Assembly (NCBI GenBank): GCA_036502625.1
Contig: DASXYG010000121.1
Coordinates: forward strand, 26,271 to 90,270
Direction of reading: 5' to 3'
DNA length: 64,000 bases
Source of the DNA: DASXYG01 sp036502625
GTDB lineage: Bacteria > Actinomycetota > Actinomycetes > Streptosporangiales > Streptosporangiaceae
Shown here: in pieces, positions 49,785 through 59,144 of the stretch
How the letters are laid out: each line of letters starts with the position of its first letter
How positions within the stretch are numbered: the stretch's first letter is position 1
Program-made: the position numbers and the translations under genes
The notes under the pieces: model-generated
What the model saw: the letters and a program-made list of their open reading frames with translations, nothing else
Databases searched by the model: none
Told to the model about the DNA's origin: nothing

Positions 49785-50743
49785 GCGGCGGCCTCCAGCT
49801 CGGCCGCGGCGGCGGCCATGCGGGCCAGCCAGGCGGGCGGGTCGGGCGCGGCGTAGCGGTCGAGCAGCGCGGGGTCGGCCTCGGGGCGGCGTACGGGCAG
49901 GGCGCCGTCCGGGCCGGGCAGCAGCGACTCGGTGACCACGTCGCCGTCGAGGAGCTGCACGGTGGCCAGGCCGCAGGCATACGGCAGGTCGGGCAGGGCG
50001 GCGGCGAGCGCGACACCGGCCGCGATGCCGATGGAGGTGTCGACCGCGCTGGACACGACGACGGGCAGGCCGCACGCCTCGGCGACGCGCAGCGCGGCGC
50101 GCACCCCGCCCAGCGGCTGCACCTTCAGCACCACGATGTCGGCCGCGCCGACCGCGCGGACGCGCAACGGGTCCTCGGCGCGGCGGATCGACTCGTCGGC
50201 GGCCAGCGGTACGTCGACGCGGCGGCGCAGCGCGGCCAGCTCCTCCAGCGTGGCGCACGGCTGCTCGACGTACTCGAGGTCGAACCGGGCCAGCTCGGCG
50301 ATCATGCGGGCGGCGTGGTCGACGTCCCAGCCGCCGTTGACGTCGACCCGGACCTTGCCGGACGGGCCGATGGCGTCGCGGACGGCCTCGACGCGGGCGA
50401 TGTCGTCGGCGTCGGCCTGGCCGCGCTCGGCGATCTTGACCTTGGCGGTGCGGCAGCCCCCGCGCGCGACGATCGCGCGCGCGGTCTCGGGGTCGACGGC
50501 GGGCACGGTCACGTTGACCGGCACCCGGTCGCGGACGGCCGCGGGCCACCCGTCGTACGCCGACTCGCGTGCGGCGGCGAGCCAGCGCGCGCACTCGGCG
50601 GGGCCGTACTCGGGGAACGGGGAGAACTCGCCCCACCCGGCGGGGCCGCGCAGCAGGACGCCCTCGCGACGGGTCTGGCCACGGAACCGGGTGCGCATCG
50701 GGATCGTGAACACCCTCACTTCGTCCGGCCCGCGTTCCGTCAT
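49781..50743 (-). CDS. menC: o-Succinylbenzoate synthase (MenC)
   Basis: A 320-residue enolase-superfamily dehydratase. The TAKVKIAE motif (about residues 113-120) provides the catalytic Lys, DVNGGW and VEQP (about 144 and 170) with AADES (about 193) the metal ligands, and VVLKVQPLGG the second catalytic Lys. Part of the menC-menD-menF operon with start/stop overlaps. GAAGGGA precedes the ATG by 7 nt. Divergent from menE across 73 bp, which must hold promoters for both directions. Confidence 0.94.
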   Translation of the reverse strand: MTERGPDEVRVFTIPMRTRFRGQTRREGVLLRGPAGWGEFSPFPEYGPAECARWLAAARESAYDGWPAAVRDRVPVNVTVPAVDPETARAIVARGGCRTAKVKIAERGQADADDIARVEAVRDAIGPSGKVRVDVNGGWDVDHAARMIAELARFDLEYVEQPCATLEELAALRRRVDVPLAADESIRRAEDPLRVRAVGAADIVVLKVQPLGGVRAALRVAEACGLPVVVSSAVDTSIGIAAGVALAAALPDLPYACGLATVQLLDGDVVTESLLPGPDGALPVRRPEADPALLDRYAAPDPPAWLARMAAAAAELEAAA

Positions 50744-50803
50744 CGCCGTCCCTTCGAATCCTTGACGTCCCCCCGCACCGGCGGCGGCATGAGCTGGCGG
50801 GAT

Positions 50804-50809
50804 TAACCT
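50804..50809 (+). promoter_or_regulatory. -10 box TAACCT for leaderless menE
   Basis: TAACCT (TANNNT) ends 7 nt before the menE GTG at 50817. No ribosome-binding site is present, so menE is likely translated from a leaderless message. Confidence 0.45.
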
Positions 50810-50816
50810 TACGACC

Positions 50817-52037
50817 GTGAATGCCGGGCAAGATCCCCCGCGAGAGGGAGCCGTGGACGACTCCTCAGCCGCGACCCGCGAGTTGCACGCCGTCGCGCTG
50901 CCCACCGGGCGCGACCTGTTCGCCGCCGTCGCCGGCGCGCTGCGCGGCGACGGGCCCGCGCTGCTGCCGATCGACCCGGCGCTGCCGGAGGCGAAGCGCG
51001 ACGCGCTGCTGGCCGCGATGCGCCCGAACGTGATCCGCACCACCGGCGGCGTGCGGCGGCTGCCCGATCCGGCGCCCATCGCGGACGACACGGCGCTGGT
51101 CATCGCCACGTCCGGGTCGACGGGCGCGCCGAAGGGCGTGGAGCTGTCCCGTACGGCGCTGACCGCGTCGGCGCGCGCCACCTTGGACCGCATCTCGGCC
51201 GCGCCCGGCGACCGGTGGCTGTGCTGCCTGCCGACCAGCCACATCGCGGGCCTGCAGGTGCTGACGCGCTCGGTGGTGGCCGGCACGGAACCCGTGCTGC
51301 ACGCGCGCTTCACGCCGGAGTCCGCGCTGGCCAGTGGCGCGGCGCACGTGTCGCTGGTGCCGACCCAGTTGCGGCGGCTGCTCGACGCGGGCGCCGACCT
51401 CTCGGTGTTCGCCACGATCGTGCTCGGCGGCGCGGCCGCGTCGCCGGGGCTGCTGGCCGAGGCGGCCGCGGCGGGCGGGCGCGTGGTCACGACGTACGGC
51501 ATGAGCGAGACGTGCGGCGGCTGCGTGTACGACGGGGTGCCGCTCGACGGCGTGCGGGTCGAGCTGCGCGAGGAGGCCGGCGGCGTGGGCCGCATCGCGC
51601 TGAGCGGCCCCGCGCTGTTCACCGGCTACCGGCTCGCGCCCGAGCTGACCGCCGAGGTCCGCGACGGCGCCTGGTTCGCCACGTCCGACCTCGGCCGGTT
51701 CGACGACGGCCGGCTGCGCGTGCTCGGCCGGGTGGACGACGTGATCAACACCGGCGGCGAGAAGGTCGTCGCGGGCGAGGTGTCCCGCGTGCTGTCCGGC
51801 CATCCGGGCGTCGCGGACGTCGTCGTGGTGGGCCGCGCCGACCGCGAGTGGGGCCAGCGGGTGACCGCGGTGGTCGTACCGGCCGACCCCGGCGCCCCGC
51901 CGACCCTCGCCGACCTGCGCGCCTACGCCCGCGACCGGCTCCCCGGCGCCGCCGCGCCGCGCGAGCTCGACCTCGTCCCGGAGATACCGCTGCTGCCGTC
52001 GGGGAAGCCGGACCGCGCGGCGCTGATCGGCGCCTGA
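50817..52037 (+). CDS. menE: o-Succinylbenzoate-CoA ligase (MenE)
   Basis: A 406-residue acyl-adenylate enzyme. The P-loop ATSGSTGAPKGVELS (about residues 97-111), TTYGMSETCGGCVYDGVPL (about 222-240), SDLGRFDDGRLRVLGRVDDVINTGGEKV (about 290-317) and the catalytic Lys in LPSGKPDRAAL are all present. It activates o-succinylbenzoate to its CoA ester for MenB. It is shorter than long-chain ligases, as is normal for actinomycete MenE. The alternative ATG at 50821 is in another frame. Confidence 0.93.
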   Translation: MNAGQDPPREGAVDDSSAATRELHAVALPTGRDLFAAVAGALRGDGPALLPIDPALPEAKRDALLAAMRPNVIRTTGGVRRLPDPAPIADDTALVIATSGSTGAPKGVELSRTALTASARATLDRISAAPGDRWLCCLPTSHIAGLQVLTRSVVAGTEPVLHARFTPESALASGAAHVSLVPTQLRRLLDAGADLSVFATIVLGGAAASPGLLAEAAAAGGRVVTTYGMSETCGGCVYDGVPLDGVRVELREEAGGVGRIALSGPALFTGYRLAPELTAEVRDGAWFATSDLGRFDDGRLRVLGRVDDVINTGGEKVVAGEVSRVLSGHPGVADVVVVGRADREWGQRVTAVVVPADPGAPPTLADLRAYARDRLPGAAAPRELDLVPEIPLLPSGKPDRAALIGA

Positions 52038-52217
52038 CCCCGGCTCCGTACGAACCGCCGTGGCGAATCCGTGTGCGCACGATTGCGGACCGTTACGCTT
52101 GCCGCCATCCGGGGGACGCCGCCGCGCGGGGACGCGCGCGGTTTCCAGGTGAGCGGAACCGGAGTCCAGTGCTGAGCGTCTTCCACCACGAGACGCACCG
52201 AAAGGCGGCCCACACAC

Positions 52218-52454
52218 ATGTCGATCAAGAAACTGATGGCCTCACTCGCCGTGATCGCCGCGGCGCTCGCGGTGGGCGTGGTCGTGAGCGGGATCGCGCG
52301 TGCGGACCGGCACGGCCCTGCCGTCGAACCCGGCTCGCGGCCCGGCATCGTCTCCCACCAGGTCACCGACGACCCGCAGAAGGTCCGCGACTACTGGACG
52401 CCGGACCGCATGCGCAAGGCCCACCCGGCGCCCATGCCGACCGTCGGCGACTAG
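52218..52454 (+). CDS. Short secreted peptide resembling the N-terminus of a secreted serine protease
   Basis: A 78-residue protein. The signal peptide (KKLMASLAVIAAALAVGVVVSG, ending near ARA at 28) is followed by QVTDDPQKVRDYWTPDRMRKAHPAPMP. The YWTPxRMRxAxP segment is typical of the propeptide region of actinomycete trypsin-like serine proteases, but the protease domain is absent: a stop follows at once and no continuing frame is seen. It may be a truncated relic or a small secreted protein. GAAAGG lies 12 nt upstream. Confidence 0.65.
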   Translation: MSIKKLMASLAVIAAALAVGVVVSGIARADRHGPAVEPGSRPGIVSHQVTDDPQKVRDYWTPDRMRKAHPAPMPTVGD

Positions 52455-52462
52455 CGCGCGCG

Positions 52463-53752
52463 TCACGCCGTACGGGGCTCGGGGCGCCGCGCGCCGGTGC
52501 CGATCAGCAGGGAGCAGGCGGCGGCGATCGCGCAGAGGCCGCCCGCGATGTACCACGCGAGGTTGTATCCGCCGGTCAGGTCGTGCACGACGCCGGCGCC
52601 GTACGCCGCGATCGACGCGCCGACCTGGTGGCAGGCGAACACCCAGCCGAACACCACGGGGCCCGCCTCGCCGAAGTACTGGCGGCACAGCGCCACGGTC
52701 GGCGGCACCGTCGCCACCCAGTCGAGGCCGTAGAAGATGATGAAGACCAGCATGCTGGGCCGCGGCGTGGCGGCGAACAGGTACGGCAGCACCAGTAGCG
52801 AGGCGCCGCGCAGCAGGTAGTACGCCCCGAGCAGGCCGCGCGACCCGATCCGGTCGGTGAGCCAGCCGGAGAACACGGTCCCGACGACGTCGAAGACGCC
52901 GACCAGCGCGAGCAGGCTCGCCGCGGTGGTCTCCGGCATCCCGTGGTCGTGCGCGGCCGGGATGAAGTGCGTCTGGATGAGGCCGTTCGTGGTCGCGCCG
53001 CAGATGGCGAACCCGGCGGCGAGCATCCAGAACGCCCGCGTCCGCGCCGCGGAGGCCAGGACCGTCACGGCGCGGCGCGCGGCGCCCTTCGACGGCGCGG
53101 GCGCCGCGACGGGCGTGTCCGCGGGGGCGCCGTACGCGCGCAGCCCCACGTCCGACGGGTGCTCGCGGATCAGCCAGAGCACCAGCGGCACGCCGAGCAG
53201 CGCGCCGCAGGCCACCACGACGGCGGCGGACCGCCAGCCGTGGTCCATGGCGAGGTGCGCGAGGATCGGCAGGAAGACCAGGTTCCCGGCGGCCGATCCG
53301 GCGGTGAGCACCCCGGTCACCAGGCCGCGGTGGCGGACGAACCAGCGGTTGGTGATCGTCGCGACGAACGCCAGCGCGAGCGATCCGGTGCCGAGGCCGA
53401 TCAGCACGCCCCAGCACAGCACGAGCTGCCAGCTCGCCGTCATGAACACCGTGGCGCCGCTGCCCACGGCGACGGTGACCAGCGCGATCGACACGACGCG
53501 CCGGATGCCGAACCGCTCCATGAGGGCGGCGGCGAACGGCGCGGTCAGGCCGTACAGCAGCAGGTTCACCGAGACGGCCGAGGCGATGGTGCTGCGCGGC
53601 CAGCCGAACTCCTGGTGCAGCGGGTCGAGGAGCACGCCGGGCGTGGCGCGGAAGCCGGCGGCGGCGACCAGCGTGATCAGCGCGGCGGCGGCTACCGGCC
53701 AGGCGCGGTGGATACGGGTACGGGGCGGGTTCGGGGTGATCGTCGCGGACAC
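52463..53752 (-). CDS. MFS transporter (oxalate/formate-antiporter-like)
   Basis: A 429-residue, 12-helix transporter. ATPGVLLDPLHQEFGWPRSTIASAVSVNLLLYGLTAPFAAALMERFGIRRV is a typical first-helix/loop-2-3 segment of the OFA-type MFS group, including the RFGxRR motif. SGWLTDRIGSRGLLGAYYLLRG is the corresponding loop in the second half. The GTG start at 53752 is chosen because it directly precedes the polar N-terminus; the open frame further upstream shadows a regulator gene. Divergent from the GlxA-type regulator, which may control it. Substrate unknown. Confidence 0.88.
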   Translation of the reverse strand: MSATITPNPPRTRIHRAWPVAAAALITLVAAAGFRATPGVLLDPLHQEFGWPRSTIASAVSVNLLLYGLTAPFAAALMERFGIRRVVSIALVTVAVGSGATVFMTASWQLVLCWGVLIGLGTGSLALAFVATITNRWFVRHRGLVTGVLTAGSAAGNLVFLPILAHLAMDHGWRSAAVVVACGALLGVPLVLWLIREHPSDVGLRAYGAPADTPVAAPAPSKGAARRAVTVLASAARTRAFWMLAAGFAICGATTNGLIQTHFIPAAHDHGMPETTAASLLALVGVFDVVGTVFSGWLTDRIGSRGLLGAYYLLRGASLLVLPYLFAATPRPSMLVFIIFYGLDWVATVPPTVALCRQYFGEAGPVVFGWVFACHQVGASIAAYGAGVVHDLTGGYNLAWYIAGGLCAIAAACSLLIGTGARRPEPRTA

Positions 53753-53824
53753 GCGGACCAGCTTCGCCGCCGCCGGTGGCCGTCCGCGAGTGGCCGGATG
53801 GCCATTATGTGACAGAATCCGGCC

Positions 53825-54829
53825 ATGAGCGTTCAGGAGCGTACGGCACGGCCGCACCGGGTGGCGGTCCTGGCGATCGGCGAGGTCATCGCGTTCGACC
53901 TGACGATCCCCGAGCAGATCTTCCGCGCGGCGCGCGCCGCCGACGGCACCCCGCTGTACGAGGTCCGCGTGTGCAGCCTGGACGGCGGACCGGTGCGGTG
54001 CTCGGCGGGCTACACCATCGCGCCCGACCACGACCGTACGGCCGTCGAATGGGCGGACACCCTGGTCATCCCCGGCACGCACGGCATCGGGCCGGTCGAC
54101 GCCGGCGTGATCGACGACGACCTGGCCGGCCTGCTGCGCCGCGCGGCCGGGCGCACGCGGATCATGTCGATCTGCACGGGCGCGTTCGTGCTCGCCGCGG
54201 CCGGCCTGCTCGACGGCCGCCCGGCGACGACCCACTGGATGCACGCCGACCGGTTCCGCCGCTTCTACCCGGACGTGCGCCTCGACCCGTCCGTGCTGTT
54301 CGTCGACGACGGCGACCTGCTCACCTCGGCGGGCAACGCGGCCGGCATCGACCTCTGCCTGCACGTCGTGCGCCGCGACCACGGCAGCGACGCGGCCACC
54401 CGGTCGGCGCGGCGCACGGTCGTGGCGCCGTGGCGCGACGGCGGGCAGGCGCAGTTCATCGACCGCCCGCTGCCCGACGGCTCCGACGACGGCACCGGCC
54501 GCACCCGCGAATGGGCGCTCGCCCGCCTCGACCGCGCGCTCGACCTGGCCGCGCTGGCCGGGCACGCCCGCATGAGCGTCCGCACGTTCACCCGCAGGTT
54601 CCGCGCCGAGACCGGCATGAGCCCGGCCGCGTGGCTCATCCAGCAGCGCGTCCGCCACGCCCAGCACCTCCTGGAGGCCACCGACCTCCCCGTCGACCAG
54701 GTCGCGCGCGCCGCCGGGTTCGGCTCGCCGGTGGCGCTGCGCCAGAACCTCCGCCAGGCCATCGGCGTGTCCCCGCTGGCGTACCGGCGCACGTTCCACG
54801 CGCCGGACCGGCAGGCCGCGCGCGCCTGA
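53825..54829 (+). CDS. GlxA family transcriptional regulator (DJ-1/PfpI plus AraC HTH)
   Basis: A 334-residue regulator. Residues ~14-185 form a class I glutamine-amidotransferase/DJ-1-like domain with the nucleophile-elbow Cys in MSICTGAFVLAAAGLLDG. Residues ~235-330 are an AraC-type double HTH: HARMSVRTFTRRFRAETGMSPAAWLIQQRVRHAQHLLEATDLPVDQVA then GSPVALRQNLRQAIG. It is divergent from an MFS gene 72 bp away, so the two are probably linked in regulation. Family members activate genes for quaternary-amine or aldehyde metabolism. Confidence 0.93.
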   Translation: MSVQERTARPHRVAVLAIGEVIAFDLTIPEQIFRAARAADGTPLYEVRVCSLDGGPVRCSAGYTIAPDHDRTAVEWADTLVIPGTHGIGPVDAGVIDDDLAGLLRRAAGRTRIMSICTGAFVLAAAGLLDGRPATTHWMHADRFRRFYPDVRLDPSVLFVDDGDLLTSAGNAAGIDLCLHVVRRDHGSDAATRSARRTVVAPWRDGGQAQFIDRPLPDGSDDGTGRTREWALARLDRALDLAALAGHARMSVRTFTRRFRAETGMSPAAWLIQQRVRHAQHLLEATDLPVDQVARAAGFGSPVALRQNLRQAIGVSPLAYRRTFHAPDRQAARA

Positions 54830-54936
54830 CCCGTACGGCCGGGGGCGGGCGCGGCGCCGCGCGGGCGCGGAGTTTATGTTCGGCTCACGATCATCTGATG
54901 GCGCGGGCCGTCGGGTCCCGCGCGGAGAGGATCCGT

Positions 54937-57342
54937 ATGCGCCTGTCCGCCAAGATCGGGGGCGTCGCGGCCGGTGCCGCGGTGCTCCTCGCCGGGGCGC
55001 TCGCCGTCCCCGCGCACGCCGCTCCCCCGTCCGAATCCCGCTACTCCGCACGCATCGCGTACAGCGCGGGCGGCGTCCCGCACATCACCGCCCGCGACTT
55101 CGGCGGCGCGGGCTACGGCTACGGCTACGCCGCGGCCCGCGACAACCTGTGCGTGCTCGCCGACGACTACCTCACGCTCAGCGGCGAGCGGTCCCGCTTC
55201 CACGGCGCCGCCGCGTCCTACACCAGCAGCGGCGCCGGCATCAGCATCAACAACCTCGACAGCGACGTGTACTACCGCTACCTCGACGGCAGCGGCGTCA
55301 TCGACCGGGCGCTGGCCTCCCCCGCGCCGCGCGGGCCGCGGCCGGAGCTGCGGCGGCTGGTGGACGGCTACGTCGCGGGCTACAACCGCTACGTCCGCGA
55401 CGTCGGCGCCCGCACGTCCGACCCGGCGTGCCGCGGCCGGGCGTGGGTGCGGCCGATCACCGCGCGGCTGGTGTACCTGCGCGGCCTGCAGGTCGGCATC
55501 CTGGGCAGCGGCGTGTACGCCATGCACGGCCTGGCGACCGCCGCTCCCCCGGCCGGGACGGCGGGCCGTACGGCGCGCACCGCCCAGGCCGCCGAAGCCG
55601 CGGCGCGCATCTCGGCGGCGCGCGACCGGGAGGTGATGGGCTCCAACGGCATCGCGATCGGCTCGGCCGGCGTACGCGCCGGCTCCGCCGCACGCGGCCT
55701 CCTCTACGGCAACCCGCACATGCCGTGGACCGGGTCGGAGCGGTTCTGGCAGGCGCAGCTCACCGTGCCCGGCAAGCTGGACATCTCCGGCGCCGGGCTG
55801 CTCGGCATGCCGCTGACCCTGTTCGGCCACACGAACGGCATGGCGTGGACGCACACGATCTCCACGGCGTCGCGCTACGTCCCGATGGCGCTGCGGCTGG
55901 CGCCGGGCGACCCCACGTCGTACGTGGTCGACGGCCGCCGGGAGAAGATGGCCCGCCGTACGATCACCGTTCCGGCACGGGCGGACGACGGCTCGGCGGC
56001 GCCGGTGCGGCGCACCGTGTGGACCACCCGGTACGGCCCGGTGATCACCGGCATCCAGGGCATCGACCTGCCGTGGAGCCGCGGCACGGCGTACGCGCTG
56101 TTCGACCCGAACGCCGGCGGCATCCGGCTGATGAACTCCTGGTTCGACATCGACCGCGCCCAGTCCGTGGCCGACATCCGCGCCGCGCTGACCGGCGACC
56201 AGGGCATCCCGTCGAGCAACACGCTCGCGGTCGACACCACGGGGCGGGCGTTCTACGCCGACGTCTCCGTCGTGCCGGGCGTCACCGACGCGCTGGCCGC
56301 CCGGTGCGACACGAAGCTGGGGAAGACGCTGTGGGCGGCGTCGAGCATCCCGGTGCTCGACGCGTCGCGCGGCTCCTGCGCCCCCGTCACCGGCAAAGGC
56401 GCACTTCAGCCCGGCACGTTCGGGCCCGCCCAGCAGCCGCAACTGACCCGCCGCGACTACGTCACCAACTCCAACGACAGCTTCTGGCTCACCAACCCCG
56501 CCCATCCGATGACCGGCTATCCGCGGATGCTCGGCGAGGCCGGCACCGTACGGTCGCCGCGCACCCGCGCCGGCCTCGTCGCCGTGGCGCGGCGGCTCGC
56601 CGGCACCGACGGCCTGCCCGGCAGGGGCTTCGACCGGGCGCTGCTCCAGGAGGTCGGGCTCAGCGACCGCAGCCTCGCCGGCGAGCTGACCGCCGCGGAC
56701 GCCGCCCGGATGTGCCGCGCGCTGCCGGACGGCACGGCCCCGTCGGCGGGCGGGCCGGTTGACGTGTCGGCGGCCTGCGGCGTGCTCGCGAACTGGGACC
56801 ACCGCTTCGACCTGGACAGCAGGGGCGCCGTCCTGTTCGCCAAGTTCTGGACGCTGGCGTCCAAGGCGGCCGGCGGGCCGTGGAAGGTGCCGTTCACCGC
56901 CGCCGACCCCGTGCGCACGCCGAACACGCTCGCCACCGGGAACCCCGGCGTACGGCAGGCGCTCGGCGAGGCCGTAGCGGCAATGCGGAAGGCGGGGCTC
57001 CCGCTGGACGCCACGCCGCGCGGCACCCAGTTCGCCGAGCCGGCGGGCGCGCGGATCCCGGTGCCCGGCGGGCCGAGCGCCGCCGGGGTGCTCAACGCGC
57101 TCGGCGGCACCACCGGCGCCGACGGCACGACCGCCGTCGGCTTCGGGTCCAGCTACATCCAGGCCGTCGCGCTGGCACCGGGCCGCTGCGCGGACGCGCG
57201 TACGGTGCTCACCTACTCCCAGTCGTCGGATCCCACGTCGCCGCACGCCGCGGACCAGACCCGCTGGTTCTCCGGCAAGCGCCTGGAACCCGACCGCTCC
57301 TGCGCGCCGGTGCCCGGCGGCCGGGAGATCGGCGGCTCCTAG
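54937..57342 (+). CDS. Secreted penicillin-acylase family Ntn-hydrolase (AHL/aculeacin acylase type)
   Basis: An 801-residue precursor with a signal peptide ending AHA (about residue 28). The autoprocessing site MGSNGIAIGS puts the nucleophile Ser at about residue 236, splitting an alpha chain (29-235, including a spacer) from the beta chain. NPHMPWTGSERFWQAQL, the oxyanion region TNSNDSFWLTN and GFGSSYIQAVAL agree with the aculeacin A/AHL acylase group. It would remove acyl chains from lactones or lipopeptides outside the cell. GGAGAGG is 7 nt before the ATG. Chain processing is inferred. Confidence 0.93.
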   Translation: MRLSAKIGGVAAGAAVLLAGALAVPAHAAPPSESRYSARIAYSAGGVPHITARDFGGAGYGYGYAAARDNLCVLADDYLTLSGERSRFHGAAASYTSSGAGISINNLDSDVYYRYLDGSGVIDRALASPAPRGPRPELRRLVDGYVAGYNRYVRDVGARTSDPACRGRAWVRPITARLVYLRGLQVGILGSGVYAMHGLATAAPPAGTAGRTARTAQAAEAAARISAARDREVMGSNGIAIGSAGVRAGSAARGLLYGNPHMPWTGSERFWQAQLTVPGKLDISGAGLLGMPLTLFGHTNGMAWTHTISTASRYVPMALRLAPGDPTSYVVDGRREKMARRTITVPARADDGSAAPVRRTVWTTRYGPVITGIQGIDLPWSRGTAYALFDPNAGGIRLMNSWFDIDRAQSVADIRAALTGDQGIPSSNTLAVDTTGRAFYADVSVVPGVTDALAARCDTKLGKTLWAASSIPVLDASRGSCAPVTGKGALQPGTFGPAQQPQLTRRDYVTNSNDSFWLTNPAHPMTGYPRMLGEAGTVRSPRTRAGLVAVARRLAGTDGLPGRGFDRALLQEVGLSDRSLAGELTAADAARMCRALPDGTAPSAGGPVDVSAACGVLANWDHRFDLDSRGAVLFAKFWTLASKAAGGPWKVPFTAADPVRTPNTLATGNPGVRQALGEAVAAMRKAGLPLDATPRGTQFAEPAGARIPVPGGPSAAGVLNALGGTTGADGTTAVGFGSSYIQAVALAPGRCADARTVLTYSQSSDPTSPHAADQTRWFSGKRLEPDRSCAPVPGGREIGGS

Positions 57343-57353
57343 CGCGGCGTGGG

Positions 57354-57398
57354 CCTGACCCGCACCTGAGGAGGATGCAGTCCCGGGTGCGGGTCAGG
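57354..57398. terminator. Bidirectional hairpin terminator
   Basis: A 13-bp perfect stem (57354-57366 with 57386-57398) with a 19-nt loop between the convergent acylase and GroEL genes. No T-tract. Probably ends both transcripts. Confidence 0.7.
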
Positions 57399-57419
57399 GT
57401 CTCAGAGGTCCGCCCGCGG

Positions 57420-59111
57420 TCAGGCGGACGACGGGCCGAGCCCCAGCGACTGCGGGGTGCTGGAGTCCGGCGACGGCTGCCGCAGGCCCTCGTCGAGCGG
57501 CCCGTACTCGGTCATCAGCGCCGCGCTGCCGCCCCACGGCGTCTGCTCCTCGGCGATCAGCGAGTTGGTGGTGAGCAGCAGGCCCGCGACCGACGCGCCG
57601 TTCTGCAGCGCGGACCGGCACACCCGCAGCGGGTCGATGATGCCCATCTCCACCATGTCGCCGTAGCGTTCGCGCAGCGCGTCGAAGCCCTCGTCGTCGC
57701 CCATGCCGCGCACCCGCGCGACGATCTCCGCCGCCGGCGCCCCGGCGTTCCCGGCGATCAGCGACGCCGGCTCGGCCAGCGCGCGGCGGACGATCTCCGC
57801 GCCGATCGCGTAGTCGCCGTCGAGGTCGAGGCCGTCGAGCACGTGCTCGGCGTGCAGCAGCGCGGCGCCGCCGCCGGCCACCACGCCCTCGGCCATCGCG
57901 GCGCGCGTCGCCGACAGGGCGTCCTCGACGCGGTGCTGGAGCTCCTTCAGCTCCGCCGGGGTGGCGGCGCCGACGCGGATGACGGCGACCTTGCCGGTCA
58001 GGGCACCGATCCGCTCGGTCAGGACGTCCTCGTCGATGCCGTACCGCGCGCGTTCCAGCTCGGCGCGGAGCTGGTTGACGCGGAACTCGACGTCCGCGGA
58101 CGAGCCCGCGCCGCCGATGATCGTCGTGGCGTCCTCGGTGACCCGTACCTGCCGCGCCCGGCCCAGGTGCTCGACGGTCATCGTCTCCAGCGTGAAGCCG
58201 GACTGGCGGGACAGCACCTGCCCGCCGACGACGGCCGCGAGGTCCTCCAGCTTGTGCAGGCGGCGGTCGCCGAAGCCGGGCGCGCGGATGGCCACCGCCT
58301 GGAAGACGCCGTTGACGTGGTTGTGCACGAGCATGCTCAGCGCCGCGCCCTCCACGTTCTCGGCGATCAGCACGAGCGGGCGCGGGTCGCGCATCACCTT
58401 GTCCAGGATCGGCATGAGCTCCTGGACCTTGGCGATCTTCTCGCTGCACATGAGGACGTACGGGTCGTCCACCACGGCCTCCAGCCGCCCCGGGTCGGTG
58501 ACCAGGTACGGCGACAGGTAGCCGTTGTCGAACTCGAAGCCCTCGACGAAGTCCACGCTCATCCCGATGCGCGGCGACTCCTCGACGGTGACGACGCCGC
58601 CGTCGCCGACCGTGTGCAGCGCCTTCGCGATCACGGCGCCGACCGCGTCGTCGTCGTTGGCGGAGATGGCCGCCACCCGCGCGTAGTCCTCCTCGCGCGC
58701 CACCGGGTGCGCGGCCTTCTCCAGGTGCGCGACCAGCAGGCCGACGGCGTGGTCGATGCCCCGCTTGATCAGCACCGGGTTGCCGCCGGTGGCGATGGCG
58801 CGCATGCCCTCGCGGACGACCGCCTGCGCGATGACCGTCGCCGTGGTGGTGCCGTCGCCCACCACGTCGTTGGTCTTGATCGCGGCCTCCTTGACCAGTT
58901 GCGCGCCCATGTTCTCGAACTGGTTCTTCAGGTGGATCTCGCGCGCGATGGTGACGCCGTCGTTGGTCACCACCGGCGACCCGGTGGTCTTCTCGATGAT
59001 CACGTTGCGGCCCTTCGGCCCCAGCGTGGACTTCACGGCCTCCGCCAGCTTGTCCACCCCGGCGAGCAGCAGCTCGCGGGATTCCGAGCCGAAGCGCAGT
59101 TCCTTTGCCAT
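57420..59111 (-). CDS. groEL: GroEL-like chaperonin dedicated to the monooxygenase (MimG type)
   Basis: A 563-residue type I chaperonin. GDGTTTATVIAQAV (about residues 86-99), ATP-binding TLGPKGRNVIIEK (about 29-41), and GGGAALLHAEHVLDG (about 412-426) are canonical. The C-terminus ends SPDSSTPQSLGLGPSSA and lacks the usual GGM repeats, and no groES is adjacent. Similar chaperonins accompany mimABCD clusters and are needed to fold the hydroxylase. It is last in the operon, 33 nt after the dehydrogenase gene. Confidence 0.93.
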   Translation of the reverse strand: MAKELRFGSESRELLLAGVDKLAEAVKSTLGPKGRNVIIEKTTGSPVVTNDGVTIAREIHLKNQFENMGAQLVKEAAIKTNDVVGDGTTTATVIAQAVVREGMRAIATGGNPVLIKRGIDHAVGLLVAHLEKAAHPVAREEDYARVAAISANDDDAVGAVIAKALHTVGDGGVVTVEESPRIGMSVDFVEGFEFDNGYLSPYLVTDPGRLEAVVDDPYVLMCSEKIAKVQELMPILDKVMRDPRPLVLIAENVEGAALSMLVHNHVNGVFQAVAIRAPGFGDRRLHKLEDLAAVVGGQVLSRQSGFTLETMTVEHLGRARQVRVTEDATTIIGGAGSSADVEFRVNQLRAELERARYGIDEDVLTERIGALTGKVAVIRVGAATPAELKELQHRVEDALSATRAAMAEGVVAGGGAALLHAEHVLDGLDLDGDYAIGAEIVRRALAEPASLIAGNAGAPAAEIVARVRGMGDDEGFDALRERYGDMVEMGIIDPLRVCRSALQNGASVAGLLLTTNSLIAEEQTPWGGSAALMTEYGPLDEGLRQPSPDSSTPQSLGLGPSSA

Positions 59112-59144
59112 TGGTGGGTGCTCCTCGTCATCGGGCGGCGGCGG

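Noticed and set aside
46804..50016. A single 1070-residue protein covering menF, menD and part of menC
   Set aside because: The three enzymes are in different frames with GTGA overlaps; only the C-terminal part of this frame (menF) matches a protein family.
52463..55051. An 862-residue protein joining an MFS transporter to a long N-terminal part
   Set aside because: The upstream two fifths run antisense to the regulator gene 53825-54829 and show no motifs; the transporter starts at GTG 53752.
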